This document shows positions 13,541-25,600 of a stretch of 64,000 nt of DNA, piece by piece. Source of the DNA: Monarcha castaneiventris obscurior (taxonomy: Eukaryota; Chordata; Aves; Passeriformes; Monarchidae). The stretch covers positions 35,424,501-35,488,500 of the forward strand of contig JAMPIT010000230.1 in NCBI GenBank assembly GCA_026261815.1. The letters run 5' to 3'. The stretch's first letter is position 1, and every line of letters begins with the position of its first letter. The position numbers and the translations under genes were made by a program. The notes beneath the pieces were generated by a model. The model was given only the letters and a program-made list of their open reading frames with translations, searched no databases and was not told the DNA's origin.

Positions 13541-13795
13541 CCAACAGCAAGAAGAAGATATAAGACAGCAAAGGGAAAAAAAAAGAAGACAGGGACATTC
13601 AGGAGTGAAGGTGAAGTAAGAATGTGAAGCAAGGAAATGTTAGGGATGGGGTAGAAATGAAAAGTCTGGAAGGATAAAGCAAAGAATTACTGGGTGAGAA
13701 AACTGTATCTGGAAAGACAAATGTGATAAGAGAGACTCAGTAAGGAAAGAAAATACCAGGAGAGAAAAAGACAGTACATGAAAAAAATAGTACAT
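13541..13795. repeat. purine-rich stretch (plus strand)
   Basis: About 250 bases are strongly skewed to A and G on the plus strand, with many GAAG, GGAA and AGAA words and few pyrimidine runs. The unit is not regular enough to be a microsatellite, so it looks like a degenerate purine tract. Such tracts can come from decayed simple repeats. Confidence 0.55.
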
Positions 13796-14341
13796 TATCC
13801 CTTCAAAATTTTCATAACCTATACACAGAGCAGGACTGAATTAAAGATTAACTATCAATGTTCATTCTATAATTGCCTAATCTGTTTTTTGGCAGGCGCT
13901 TAACTTTGCAACCTTCATGTCCTTTTAATGTTGTTTTTGAGTTCTTATAACACCTTATTTGAGAGACTGAGACTTACCCATCACAATTGCAGTTTTCAGA
14001 TTTAAATGCTTCTGAAGCAACCGGAGCATAAAAGTGTGTCAAAACAATCCTTTTTCACGCCCAGCACACTTGGAGCTAAAATGGTCTTCTTTGAAATCCT
14101 TTGAAAAAATCTCACTTCTGAGAGTAGAACAAGCATGAAGAATTGCACACCAAGAAGTAATTTGGGGGGATGTTATAAACCATGTAAAAGACAAATTAGG
14201 ATGAGAGAGACATACTGTCTGTGCCATCTAAATTGTGTAGTACCCCCACAAATACAATGTGTTTGCCAGTAATCCTCAGGGAAGACACCTCCAACAACAT
14301 TTTTCACTTACAAGGTTTAAAGAGAACTTTCATAATGCATT

Positions 14342-14434
14342 CCATGGTTTGGAAGTCTTAAAACTTAGGAATTGCACAACATCCCTTTTTATGGATGGCA
14401 TCCAAACATAAGACATCTTACTTAGCATCAAAGA
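14342..14434 (+). repeat. left terminal inverted repeat
   Basis: This is the outer-left arm of the 533-bp element. It is 7 bases longer than the right arm because of one insertion or deletion (TTTTAAGAC-like word near 14357-14363). Confidence 0.7.
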
Positions 14435-14788
14435 TCTCCAGTGGTTGGTATGGTTGGATGCATTCCTGGATGTATCTCTGGAGATGCCTTTGAAGGATGC
14501 GGTGGCTGAAAAACTACTGCAAATAATTTGGGTGCTAAGCAGCTTTTAGCATTGCCTCCAGTGAAAGCATTTAAAACTTGCAAAAGATGCAAAGACCTTA
14601 AGTAGGCCATTTCATTATTTATTCATTTCAACTTATCTTTATAGGTTTGACAATGTAGACAAGAGTTTCCAAAGTCAGCTTATAAAACAGTCTTATATGA
14701 TGGCCTTTGAGATATTTTCTTGGAATTACATATGATCTATTTTGCTTGATTTTCAGCATCCTAAACATATATTATTCATAACTCTAGG

Positions 14789-14874
14789 TCTTTGATGCTA
14801 AGTAAGATGCCTCATGTTTGGGCGCCATCCATAAAAAGGGATGTTGTATAATTCCTAAGAATTCCAAACCATGG
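14789..14874 (-). repeat. right terminal inverted repeat
   Basis: Inverted copy of 14342-14434. It carries the same TTGATGCTAAGTAAGATG, CCATCCATAAAAAGGGATGT and CCAAACCATGG words, with a few transition differences. Confidence 0.7.
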
Positions 14875-17800
14875 ATCCCAGGTCCGAAGTGACAGAGCAG
14901 ATAACAAATGATCAGAATGGGTGAAAACACTGAGCAATGTGTGATGAGCAATCCTGGCACAAACAGCCTCTGATAACCTTTGAGATCCTTTTGGGAGCCC
15001 CCTCCTTTGTCAAATGGCCAGGAGTAGTTACCTAATTATAGCCATTAGGCAACAATGTAGGCATTGCTCTAATAAAACTGATGGAGCAAGAAAGGTAGCA
15101 GTTCACTAGTTTAGACTATAATAACCTAATATTTGTAGCCCCTCTGTTTTAATTATTCTAAATCCTACCTTTACATATTGTTAACATTCAGTAAATAAGC
15201 GCAATCCAATGCTTTCATTGCAACAATCCCTATTCTTTACCCTGGAAGAAATTGCACTAACTAAATGTTTAGCTTTATTTAAAGGTTTATTTGATACAGG
15301 CTTTCTTGGTTTAGCCAGTAAAAACAATGTCACTCAGTGCCACCAAGAGTAGGCATTCAGTGGATAAATAGCATCTGTTACTTATGTGAGGTAAAGGTTT
15401 TCCTTTGCTGCTTTTAATAAACTTCTGCATTATACTATTGTACTATCCAGACTATTGCTGGAGCTTTCTGCCACATCTGCTCTCCACGAGATACAAGACA
15501 AGAATCCACAATTAGAACTTTTTAAAGTGCTTTTATGTCATGCTTTTAATTTCATTTTTGCGAGCTCAGATAATTTTAAAATTGTTTCGTTCTAGCATTT
15601 CAGCAGCCAAAAGGGGAGATGCAAAATAAGCCCTTTGAATTTTCATGCTGTTAAAAAGCAGCTTGTCAGGATTGGCTGGAGAAATTTACATTAAAAGAAG
15701 CATCTGTACCTTAATGAGATATTACCAATATTACCCCAGCAGCACACCCAAATAGATGGGATTCTCTGTGTTTTTATCACTTTCAGTCATCTCCAAATCC
15801 TACATTCTCTTGGGAAAGATTCATGGCTCAGTGGGATACATTGCTGCCTCTGCAAAATTGCAATTCAGCCAAACAGCAGCATCAGTAAATGTAATGTCCC
15901 ATTCAATTCATTGTTCCAGATATGACTTTCAAAGCCTAGCAGGGCTACTTATAAAACAATGATATTAAAAACGCCATTTTTATCTTTCTCCATATATTTG
16001 TATTTACTAGAGAAAGGAAAATAACTATGAAAACCACTAGTGCCATTTTGAAGAGTAGTAAATTAGGTCCTAAAATACAGGAAATGAAAATACTCTGATC
16101 CTCCTAGTATCAATGACTCTGAATAATATTGGCTGCATATTTAAATAATCCAACTGATAATTAAAGTTACCACATATGCAGGGTAGTGGAAGTAAGGCAG
16201 TCATATCAAAATGAAAACAGACTACCTTGTTTCTTCATTTCCTGGTTCTTTTTCTGTTTATCTATTTGTAAGCTTGAAGTTTCCTTGGTATACATTTTAG
16301 TTTTAACATCTGTGCATGAACGCTGATAGATAAAGCATAAAAATGAATATATATCTATATTTAATGTTTTATATATTTCTGAAGGAAAGCATATACAGGG
16401 TACTAATTATGCTGTTTCTTTCCCAGAAAGAGCTGTGTGTTCCAGGAGTCTGGTCATATCTCAAGGATGACATATTTCAGTCTCTTAGGTGAAAACAGGC
16501 AAGGAGGTAGCCAGCTGGCTCATGGGAAGTTAAATCTTCTATGCCAGCTGGACAAGCAATAGCATTGCTGTTAGCTTTGGAGGCTGCTGCCTGCCTACTA
16601 ACTACAGGAAGATCAGAAGAGTAAAGAAGCAAAACCTACATGCAAACAATTTTCCATCCCATATGGAGTTGTCATTATCCCTCTGAGCGTAATTAGGTTT
16701 GCCAGATTTACAGTGCTGTATGCAGCAATACCCTGAGTCAGACTGCTCAGCTGCTTGCCACTCACACAGCATTTCCAAGTCAGGCCTCGTTACCCTCCTG
16801 GCAGTGAACAATGAGGAGAAGGCTGCACATTAGTGCTCCTGGTCCTAGAGGGAAGCTGAAAAACTCTTGAAAGAAGAAAGGAATAAGACGCTCAGCAAAA
16901 GTGGAATATGGACCTGCTCCTAACCCTTCTGATTCCTAAACCCCAGATAATTGGTTATAGTCTTTCTGTTCAGGTACAGCCAGCGTGTCTGCCACAAGAT
17001 AAGGCTTTCAGCAAATAACCTTAAAAAACCCATTTTCACTGACTCTCAGCTGCTGAACTTGAAGGAACATACAGAATATATTTAATTTCTTTTATCTTTC
17101 ACTGACTTTGTATAATAATTACTACATTTCTGCAACATTGCCACATACACCTGAACATGTCACTTGGTTTGAAACCCCTAAGGCAGAGGCCATGGCTGAA
17201 CTCAAATTGTAAGTTGTCAGGGACTGTTAAATTGATTATGTGTGTGTAGGTTTTATAGACAAAGAAACTAAAGGGCAGAGTCTGACTCACACTTATCCTG
17301 CAGATCTGTGGTAGGAATGAGAACAGAGCACAAATGCCTTGACCTCAATCTTGCGTGTAAGCCAAATGCACTGTCTCTCGATTTAACCTGTAAATTTAGT
17401 GAAGAGACAGCTGCTGGAGTTATTGTGTCTCTGTTAACAAAGATCACTAACACACTGGGTATTTGGAGTAGCTCTTTCCACAGGTATGCAGGAAATACTA
17501 AGTATAATCTCCAAGGAAGGAGTCAGCTCAAAAGTCAGTTCAAAAGGAGTAATCTCAATTCTAAATCTTTGTTCCAAATGTAAACGCCTTCACACAATGC
17601 CACCTGTACTATCTTCTATTACTCCAGTTGAGCCCAGAAACACAAAGAGGACAAAAAAAGGAAAGCATATTGACTGAGGTAGATTTAAAATTAATTCATA
17701 TCAAGCCAGCAAAAACAGAGAATTACCTCACTCAGTGTTTCAGCCATACTTCTGATTCATGAAGATGGGACCACCTATTTAAATCATATCAAGGTGCTTA

Positions 17801-20800
17801 CTGTTGTGAACATAAAAAATTGTACTGATGACACAATAGGGCAACATTACAAATATGGAGAATGTGAGATAAATTCAATAAAACTGATAAAATAATTCAC
17901 CTAAGAAGCATAAGCATGCCAGACTCTGCAGCCTACAGCCCTGACCCGTGACAGTCAAGAACATGACTGAAGTACACTGCATCCCTTTCTGCCTATCCAC
18001 TAGGGCTTGCTCTCCTTTCAGCTGGGAAAAGAAAGGCAGCTTGAGGTCTCATCAAACAAAGTCTTGGCACATAACAAAGCTTTCTACCAAAGACTACCAA
18101 GGGATGTAGATCATAGATTTAATCCCAGAGTTCAGTAGCTGGAAATGCCTGGTAATAGAGATTTCAATGACCATGAACCATAAACATAGACATGAAAAAG
18201 ACAAGTGCAATGCTATGACATCACACATGGTAGAAGAAGTCAAAGCACCATGTATTATTTAGAATTCATTTAGAATTGAGCTTACAAATTTCAGTTACAT
18301 GTTTTACGATGCATTAGGACTACTTCAGGTCAAAGAAGGGCTAAGGTGATCAGAGGAATGAATGTTATCTTACATAAGAAGCACAAAGTCCAGAAAAAAG
18401 ACAAAAAATGCCAGCAGTCTTTGGACACCTGTATATGAATTCACTGGGTTAAGAACATTGGAGGGAGAAAACAGGTGTTGAAATGAAGTGCAAACTGAAT
18501 AGTCAATGTATTTAATCAGGCTATAAACAAGCATAGAGTGGACCCTCCGTAAGACAAATACCTATCCAGAATGTTCTGTGCATGCAGATAAGAGGAGAAG
18601 ACATCTTAACCAATTTTGGTGAAGCTGGTGCATTTATAAATAGGTTGATATGCCAATATGCTTGGCACAGCAATTTGGATTTGATGATCTATGAAATCCT
18701 TTTCACTTCTGTCATCACATCTTTTGCTAAGTGATTATTGTAGTGATTGAATCAGGAAAATTCATGTATCATTACAACAAAAACCGTCATGGGCTGATGC
18801 TGAACAAAGCAGATCATTTCGGAATATTTGCATTGTTTTACTGTGGGGGAAGAGATGAGTTGTGTGTCCAAAAAATCATAATTTTTCTTAACAATATAAA
18901 GTTGACCCCTAAAAAATACTGGTTTTACTCAAACTTTACCAGGCTGATAAACTTTATCCCTTGGTCTCTAACCCAGTCTAATAGCTGTCCCATGAAAAGC
19001 TGGATGATACTAGAATATATCATTTTACTATTTGAGGTCATTTATAATATCAGCCATCTGCCCTTAGAGTGGCATAACACAAGACATGAATGCAAATTGA
19101 AGGTGAGACATTTGTCACCACAGTAGAAACAATTTCATTCCAAATAACATGTGTGATATACAACCATTCCTCATATTTTAGTTTTCCTTGTTTGGCTTTA
19201 TTTATGGGCCATAAAACCGTAATTCAGCAGTGAAGAATGAAACACTTTATTGAACTCCTATACAGTATTTACACTTCTTGCATCAGATGTCACTTCTTCA
19301 TGGCAATGGGACATGTTGGGAGTCCCAAAGCCATGAAGATTTATGGACCTCTGGACTGCGCTGGTAGAAATACAGAGCACCATGAGCAGGCTCTCACAAT
19401 AAGCCCAAACTAGTAAACTTTCATGTTAATTAGAAATCTCTGTAGGATTTATGGATAACAGCTTAAGTTAATGGGAACTTCATTATCTGTCATCCATCAT
19501 TCTTGTATGGAGAGTAATAATATAGGAAAATAAAAAAAGAAATTAAAATAAAGACAGTGTATGACAAAGGAATTTTGAAATGCTGCAATACTTTTAATTT
19601 ACAGGTTTTTACCAAAAGTTGGGCCTCCCAGAATTCATTATCAAGTCAGTTTGTAAAACTTTTTTTTTATGGCAATAATATTTCTAAAAGAAAGAGCAAT
19701 TTTAATTTTAAATAAATAACTATAGCAATAAAGGAAACCATAAAGAGGAACTGATAAGTAAGAAATTCGTTGCTTGCAGAATATTGTCAGTGGTTCAGGT
19801 CAAACTTAAGCCAGTTTCTTTTGGGAATTTGAGTATAACCTTACCCTTATGCATGGGCAGCTCCATTTAGGACAGCATGGCCACTTGAGATGAGTCAGAT
19901 TAAGCCCAGGACTGTATCTCTAGCCTTAGCTAAACACCAGAAAAAAGACTCATGATTTTAGAGAGGAGCCAGACTATTAAGTCCATCACCTGCACTGAGC
20001 TTAGTTCTGACAGATGGAATCAATGGCACAAAAGTGCCTCCAAACACAACTGCCAAATCACCAAAAAAAAAAATAGATGACTGCTCAAAACAGGTGGTTT
20101 TAGCCAATGCTAGGTGAAACCACCAGGATTTAAAAATACATTTAGGAATAAGACTTTGGGAATCATCAACCAAAGCTATCAGAGATTAACTAAATCATAC
20201 CTAGATTCTCAAGAGAGTCACCAAGAAATTATTTTCTATGCTCCACTTCAAAAATTGCTGGTACTTCATTTTATCCCTCTGTTTTAGGAAAAAAGGACAA
20301 TCCTTGTGCAAAATTTTATGTCATGTCAGTTCTGTGAAAGAACCCATTTACTCAGATGAAAACTGTAAGTTTGAGTTGTACTGTTTCAAGAGTCGCAGAA
20401 CATGAGAATGTATTATGTGGATGTATCTTAAAGTAACTACATCTGTGCATATCTAACTGAAATTGCTTCATGAGGAAAAATCCAAGCTGTTTGACTTTCC
20501 AAGCCAGGTGCCACACAGTGTCATTTTGCTGTATCTACCCACTATCAAAATAGAGTAACAGGAGTGAATTAAAAAAAAAAAAATCAGAGAAGTCAGCTCA
20601 TTATCCTGTTAGCAACCTTTTCTCCAGAATCAAGCTCCATGAGATTTGGACTCTTTCCAGGGCTGCAGATTAAGATAGGGAGCATATGTCAAGAGCAGCT
20701 GAAACAAAACCAAAATGTGTTTTACCTAGAGCCATCTCAGCACACCACAAGTAGTGTTAAACATTTGTTTGGCTGGCCTAGCTTGCCTCAATTCTGTTGA

Positions 20801-22680
20801 AAGACTTACAATGATGTCAAAACAAAAAATTTCATAGTTTATTAGAGCATGAGTGTATTTGTTTCCTTTTACCAACAGAGTACTGTGAGAGACAAAAAGC
20901 AAGCTGCAACATAAAAGAGGCAAAATGAACAGCAATAGATCAATTTAAAGATCTAAATATTTCAAAGCTATGTTGATCATAGCTTATGGTAACACCATTG
21001 CAGATAAACTTCGATTACTTGAGCCTTGCTTGCTCAGTCTGTTCACAGAGAAATAGTTTCCTAAGGATTTACACTGAGAATTACTTACTTTGGTTTTCTA
21101 GATAAGCTATTAGGATCAGAATTATATTCATATAATTAAGCATCAAGGAATTGTGTCCAGATTACCAAGAAATGCCTGGAGAAATGAGACACAGCTGGAC
21201 AAGTGTTAACAGTTGTCTCTCAAATAAAGCTCTCGGATGGGATCATCATGGAATTTGGTTGTACAACTCAGAAAATTACACAATTAAAAGGAAGCAAAAT
21301 TATCAATTTAACAGTGATTAAATAGGATTGTTCTGGTACTTTTAAGAAATACCAACCAGCTTCTAAAAAATAACAGCTACCTAATTTCGGCCTTTCTTCC
21401 CAAGGAAATCTTTAGTTACAAATGGGACCTCTCACACTGAGGTTAATATCAGCCCCAAGGTTTTTAATTCTTCAAATTGAAACATATCTTAGGGTGCATC
21501 TTAGGTTAAATAAACTTTTAGAGATAGGAAATGAATTCTCACTAACCTGTGCAACATGTTTTCATTTATTATAGAAAGCCTAATAAATTTTAAGTAGCAA
21601 ATATCTGCAGTGTATCTGAGTGGTGCCTGGTGATATGTCAGTCCTATGACATCAGATAAACAAAAGTGTATCTGAATTTATGGGAGAGACAGCCATCCAT
21701 TAATAAGCTTATTACACTCCAATCAAGTCTTATTATTTGTCCAAAATCTCAGTTTGAACTACAATTCCTCCATAGGGACATGTTTTAAGCAAATTTAATT
21801 TATGCAGGTTTTACCACTGCTATAAGGTACAATCTCTTTTGAATTTTGACTTACTATAATATGTTAAAACTTTGACTCAGTGTCCCATTGGATTTTCATA
21901 ATTTCAGTCAGGATAATGTGGTCATTGCTGTGCTGGGAAGGTATGAGTTTGTTGTCAACCTTCACGCCGTATTGTGGGATCTATTATTTCTGGGCTTTCA
22001 TACCTGTCTGCTTGATGCTTCCTTGCACAGGCAAACAGGATATTCATCTTCAGCTCATGAATAAGTAGTCTATTAGTGCTGAGACAGAGTGATTTGTCAA
22101 TACTGTTGTAGCAGTAACTTCTCAGAGCATCTTTAGAGTTCCTCTTGCAATGCTAAACAGGAGGTATTCCTGAAATATCCTTCAGATTCATCAAATTTAA
22201 TAAGAATCAGTACTGTTTCAAATAAAGGCTTATTCCTTCTGCTCTTAAGCCTCTCAAGCTCTCCAAACTTAACTACGTTTTAAAGGGTTCTTTGAATTTG
22301 AATACAACACCATAACTGATTAATAGACCTTAGAGAGGTACTTCTTTAAGTTTCTCACAGAAATTTGTGAGGCTTTATCAGATCAATTCACTCCACAAAA
22401 TATATGTTCAAATTACATTCTGTATTAGTAACTAGTTGTGATGTGATACAACCCTACTGTACTGTACCTAGCTCCTCTCACTATTCATGTAAGGAGCAAA
22501 CAGAAGTATTGTGCGACAGCTCCTATTAAGATATGTTTGCAATGCAGGTCCAATACAGAAAATCCATCTTGACTGGAAGTGTGCTTAATCATTTTCTACA
22601 ATTCGCTGCAGTCAAGTGAACATAAATATGTGCCTTTAAGTGCTTTCCCAAATGGAGGTGGACTGTTAACTAAAGCTCAT
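14875..22680. other. AT-rich noncoding DNA
   Basis: No gene or repeat family was recognised. The longest open frame (18731-19126, plus strand, 131 codons) has no recognisable domain and is within chance length for this composition. An A-run lies near 20.57 kb. Around 15.58-15.72 kb the sequence is rich in TAAT and TTAA words typical of developmental enhancers, but this cannot be tested without other genomes. Confidence 0.4.
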
Positions 22681-22698
22681 CAATGACTTAAGTCATTG
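22681..22698. repeat. 18-bp perfect palindrome
   Basis: CAATGACTTAAGTCATTG equals its own reverse complement, with no spacer. It contains two inverted TGAC half-sites around a TTAA core, so a dimeric bZIP-type protein could bind it, although the spacing is not a standard AP-1 or MARE site. A perfect 18-bp palindrome is expected about 0.2 times in a window this long at even base composition. Confidence 0.85.
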
Positions 22699-25600
22699 CC
22701 AAGCAAAGTTTATTGTGGTTCAAGTATTTTGCCTTGACTGGAAAGTGCTCAGTATGAAATAGTTAACAACACCTGATAAATTACTTTGAAAATATGCAGC
22801 CATTTTCCTTATTATTCCCTTATCTTGGTCAGTGTACCAGCTGTCAGAGCACAAACAAAAAGCCTCTCAAACAACTGCAAAATTATAAAAAAAAAAAAGA
22901 AGGCAGCAAGGGCAGAAAAGCACCTCATTGCATCAGCAACTGTTTTGGTGCCTTGGTTTCTCAGGAGCTTCAGTTGTCCATTGCAATTAGGAGACAATTA
23001 TGGGACAAACAGGAGTAAAGTGAGGACCGAGATTTGATAAAGAAGTTTTGGTGGAGCATGCAAGGACAAAAATGTAATGCTCAGCTATAACAGATTTAAA
23101 ACACAGGGCTTTGCCAGCAGCCACCAAGGCTATGAAACAAACTCCAGTAGGGGCAAAGGACTATTAAAAATGGCATCAATTCTCACTCCAAATGCAATTC
23201 ACACTTTTTCTATTTTGCTTCCCATAAGCAGATAATCTTACCAAAACAAAGGGAAGGGATGAGGCAAATACGACAGGTGCTAGTCTCCTCACGTACCCTA
23301 AACTTGCAAGGTACTCATATACTTCCCAATGAAAGCAGAATGAGAACCTACATGAAATAGAATGGCATACAAGAGCAGGGCAGGAGGAGACTGACAAGGG
23401 TATCATTACTGGGAGAGCAGGATACAAAAAAAGCTACTGAAAATGCTGCTGCAGCTGAATTATGTAGAGCTCTGAAAGAGAACAAGCTCGAATTTAACAC
23501 ACTGATTTATTCCCTGTTTCTGTTTCCTCACTTATGACGTAATCATTAATCAGCTACTTTTACAGTGAGAAAAACTGGTTTTTGATTAAATTAATCATGA
23601 ATACAGTCCAGAAATAGTTCTCTGCAAGTATTCTTTTGAGCAAACACTTCACTCCCACAGCTTTTCAGAAAAAGCTCCATAGCTGATAAAATAAGTACAA
23701 ACATGATCTAAGCAAAACTCTATTTAGCAATTGTCAAAACACTAGTGAGTAGATTTCCTCATTATTCACTCATCTCTGCTGGTATCTTCCCAGTCAGGGT
23801 GCGGATGAGAACCCTATTCTGCAAAGCAACAAAAGCAGGAGGAAGAGAAAAATTTCTAGCTGGGCTGGAAATCTTTCTCCTCACCTTGGCACTAGGTACG
23901 TCTGAAATTCAGGGCCAGAATTGTTTCTGGCAGCTCTCAAGCAGCAAAGAGGCAGATTGCAAGCCAAAGAATGGCTTTTGAAACAAGAACAGAGCTCCTG
24001 CAAAAGCCATTTCCTTGCCTACAATCACTCTTTCATCTCGGGCCATCTGTCTGATGGAAGCTGCCTGACCTAGCAATACTAAATAACATTACAAGGGCAG
24101 TTCTGTTCAGTGAGACTAAGAGGTTTCAGCTTGTCTCTAGATTAAAATCACTCTTCTGGAAGGACTTGTGAACAAAGCTAGGAACAGGAATCACGTGCCC
24201 AGAGAATATAAAGCATTACCCTGCGAGCTGAAATTGTAGCTCCTTAGTGCAAGAGACTACCACCGGACTAACATTAAAGCTCATTACTCTAATTGCACGT
24301 TCAGATAAAACACCTGGTTTACAAACACAGTGCCAACATATTATATGTGTTTAAAAGCAAGAACAAAGCCCACTGACTGAAAGATCTGAGGATTTGCCTG
24401 GAGGCTTGTGTATAACAGCCACTTTGAACAATTCTAAATTTAACCAATATGCCATAAAAATAAAATGCACAGCACTTCATACACTTGTCACTAACACTAA
24501 TTTAAACCACACTGTGGAATAAGCTATTTAAATGGGCTTGTTGACCTACTTTTTAATCCCAGCTTTTGGGGAAGAAAAGAAGTTAAGCAATAACTTAGAA
24601 AATTGTTATTTCCTATAAATCACTTTTTTGTATGACTCTTACCACACAGTATTTCATTTTATGAGGATTATTTATTTTCCACTGAATGTAGCTATTAAGC
24701 TGCAGAATGTTAGGAGACAGAAAGTATTTTAATTCATTATCACCTTGAAGTGATCCTCATTGTTTGGCATTTTGGAAATGTTTTTGCCTATAAGCAGTTT
24801 TTTTCTCCGTCCTTACATTCACTTCTATTTGAGAAGAATGAGACCATCTTGAGCAAGAAAAGGATCTTGTCACCATACAAAACCATTTACAAAGAGGGAT
24901 AAAGGGACTTTGTTTGATTTAGCTCTTTTTCATAAAATTGTTTCCTCAAGATCATTCCAAAAATTATTCACTTCTCTTTAATTTTTGTTCTGCTATACCC
25001 TCTACGTGTAAGCTCAATTACAAGACCTTTTTTCTTAGGAGAGTAATTGTTCTGTACATTTTTCAACAGTTACATTTGTCCAAGTTACAGAGTAAACTAA
25101 AATAAGTCAGAAAAAGAAAAATCAACAGTGCACTTCTTGCCAATACCTTATATGTGGAAGCTGATGAACCAAGGTAACAGAACAACTTAGGGCTGAAAGA
25201 AAGCATTTGCATTTTTACAGGTGTGTGACTAGAAACTAACTGCAAAAGTGGGTCTCTATGACTCAGTTTTTGTACCAGAAAAGCAAAAGGTCCAAAATGA
25301 GAAAAAATACATCAGGTTTCTGACAAGGGAAAGCTGTACATCTGGCATGTCTCCCTGGCATCTGTAGGCAGGAAACTGAGCAATAAAGTCCATGCACAAA
25401 CTGAATGCACATGAAAAACAAATAAAATCTAGCATGTTTATAACTTGGTTTGATGTACAAGAGACCATAACATACCTGGGAGATAGAAAAAATGGCTTTG
25501 AACTACCTATTCTGTTGGGCATTTAGCTATGGAAAGCTGGGCTTTGCCATGTCCTCACTGACCATGCTTCAGGATGTTCACTGCTCTGTCTAGGTGACAC

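Larger units (their letters stand above)
14342..14874. mobile_element. 533-bp element with long terminal inverted repeats
   Basis: The left arm (14342-14434, 93 bases) and right arm (14789-14874, 86 bases) are inverted copies of each other. Outside one 7-base gap they agree at roughly nine positions in ten, and most differences are transitions. Both arms begin, at the outer edge, with CCATGGTTTGGAA read inward, and end near TCTTTGATGCTAAGTAAGAT in the complementary reading. The spacer of about 354 bases has no long open frame. It contains smaller inverted words, such as TCTCCAG paired with CTGGAGA and GCTAA paired with TTAGC. This architecture fits a non-autonomous DNA transposon (MITE-like). 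An inverted duplication is the alternative. I could not find a convincing target-site duplication outside the CCATGG ends, so the true ends may lie slightly elsewhere. Confidence 0.6.

Noticed and set aside
18731..19126. 131-codon plus-strand open frame
   Set aside because: No domain, no codon-like composition, and several frames of this length are expected by chance in 64 kb of this AT content.
25307..25415. Minus-strand open stretch after a T-rich acceptor-like sequence
   Set aside because: The acceptor looks good, but no good donor closes the frame, and its entry phase does not fit the exit phase of the 49.7-kb candidate.
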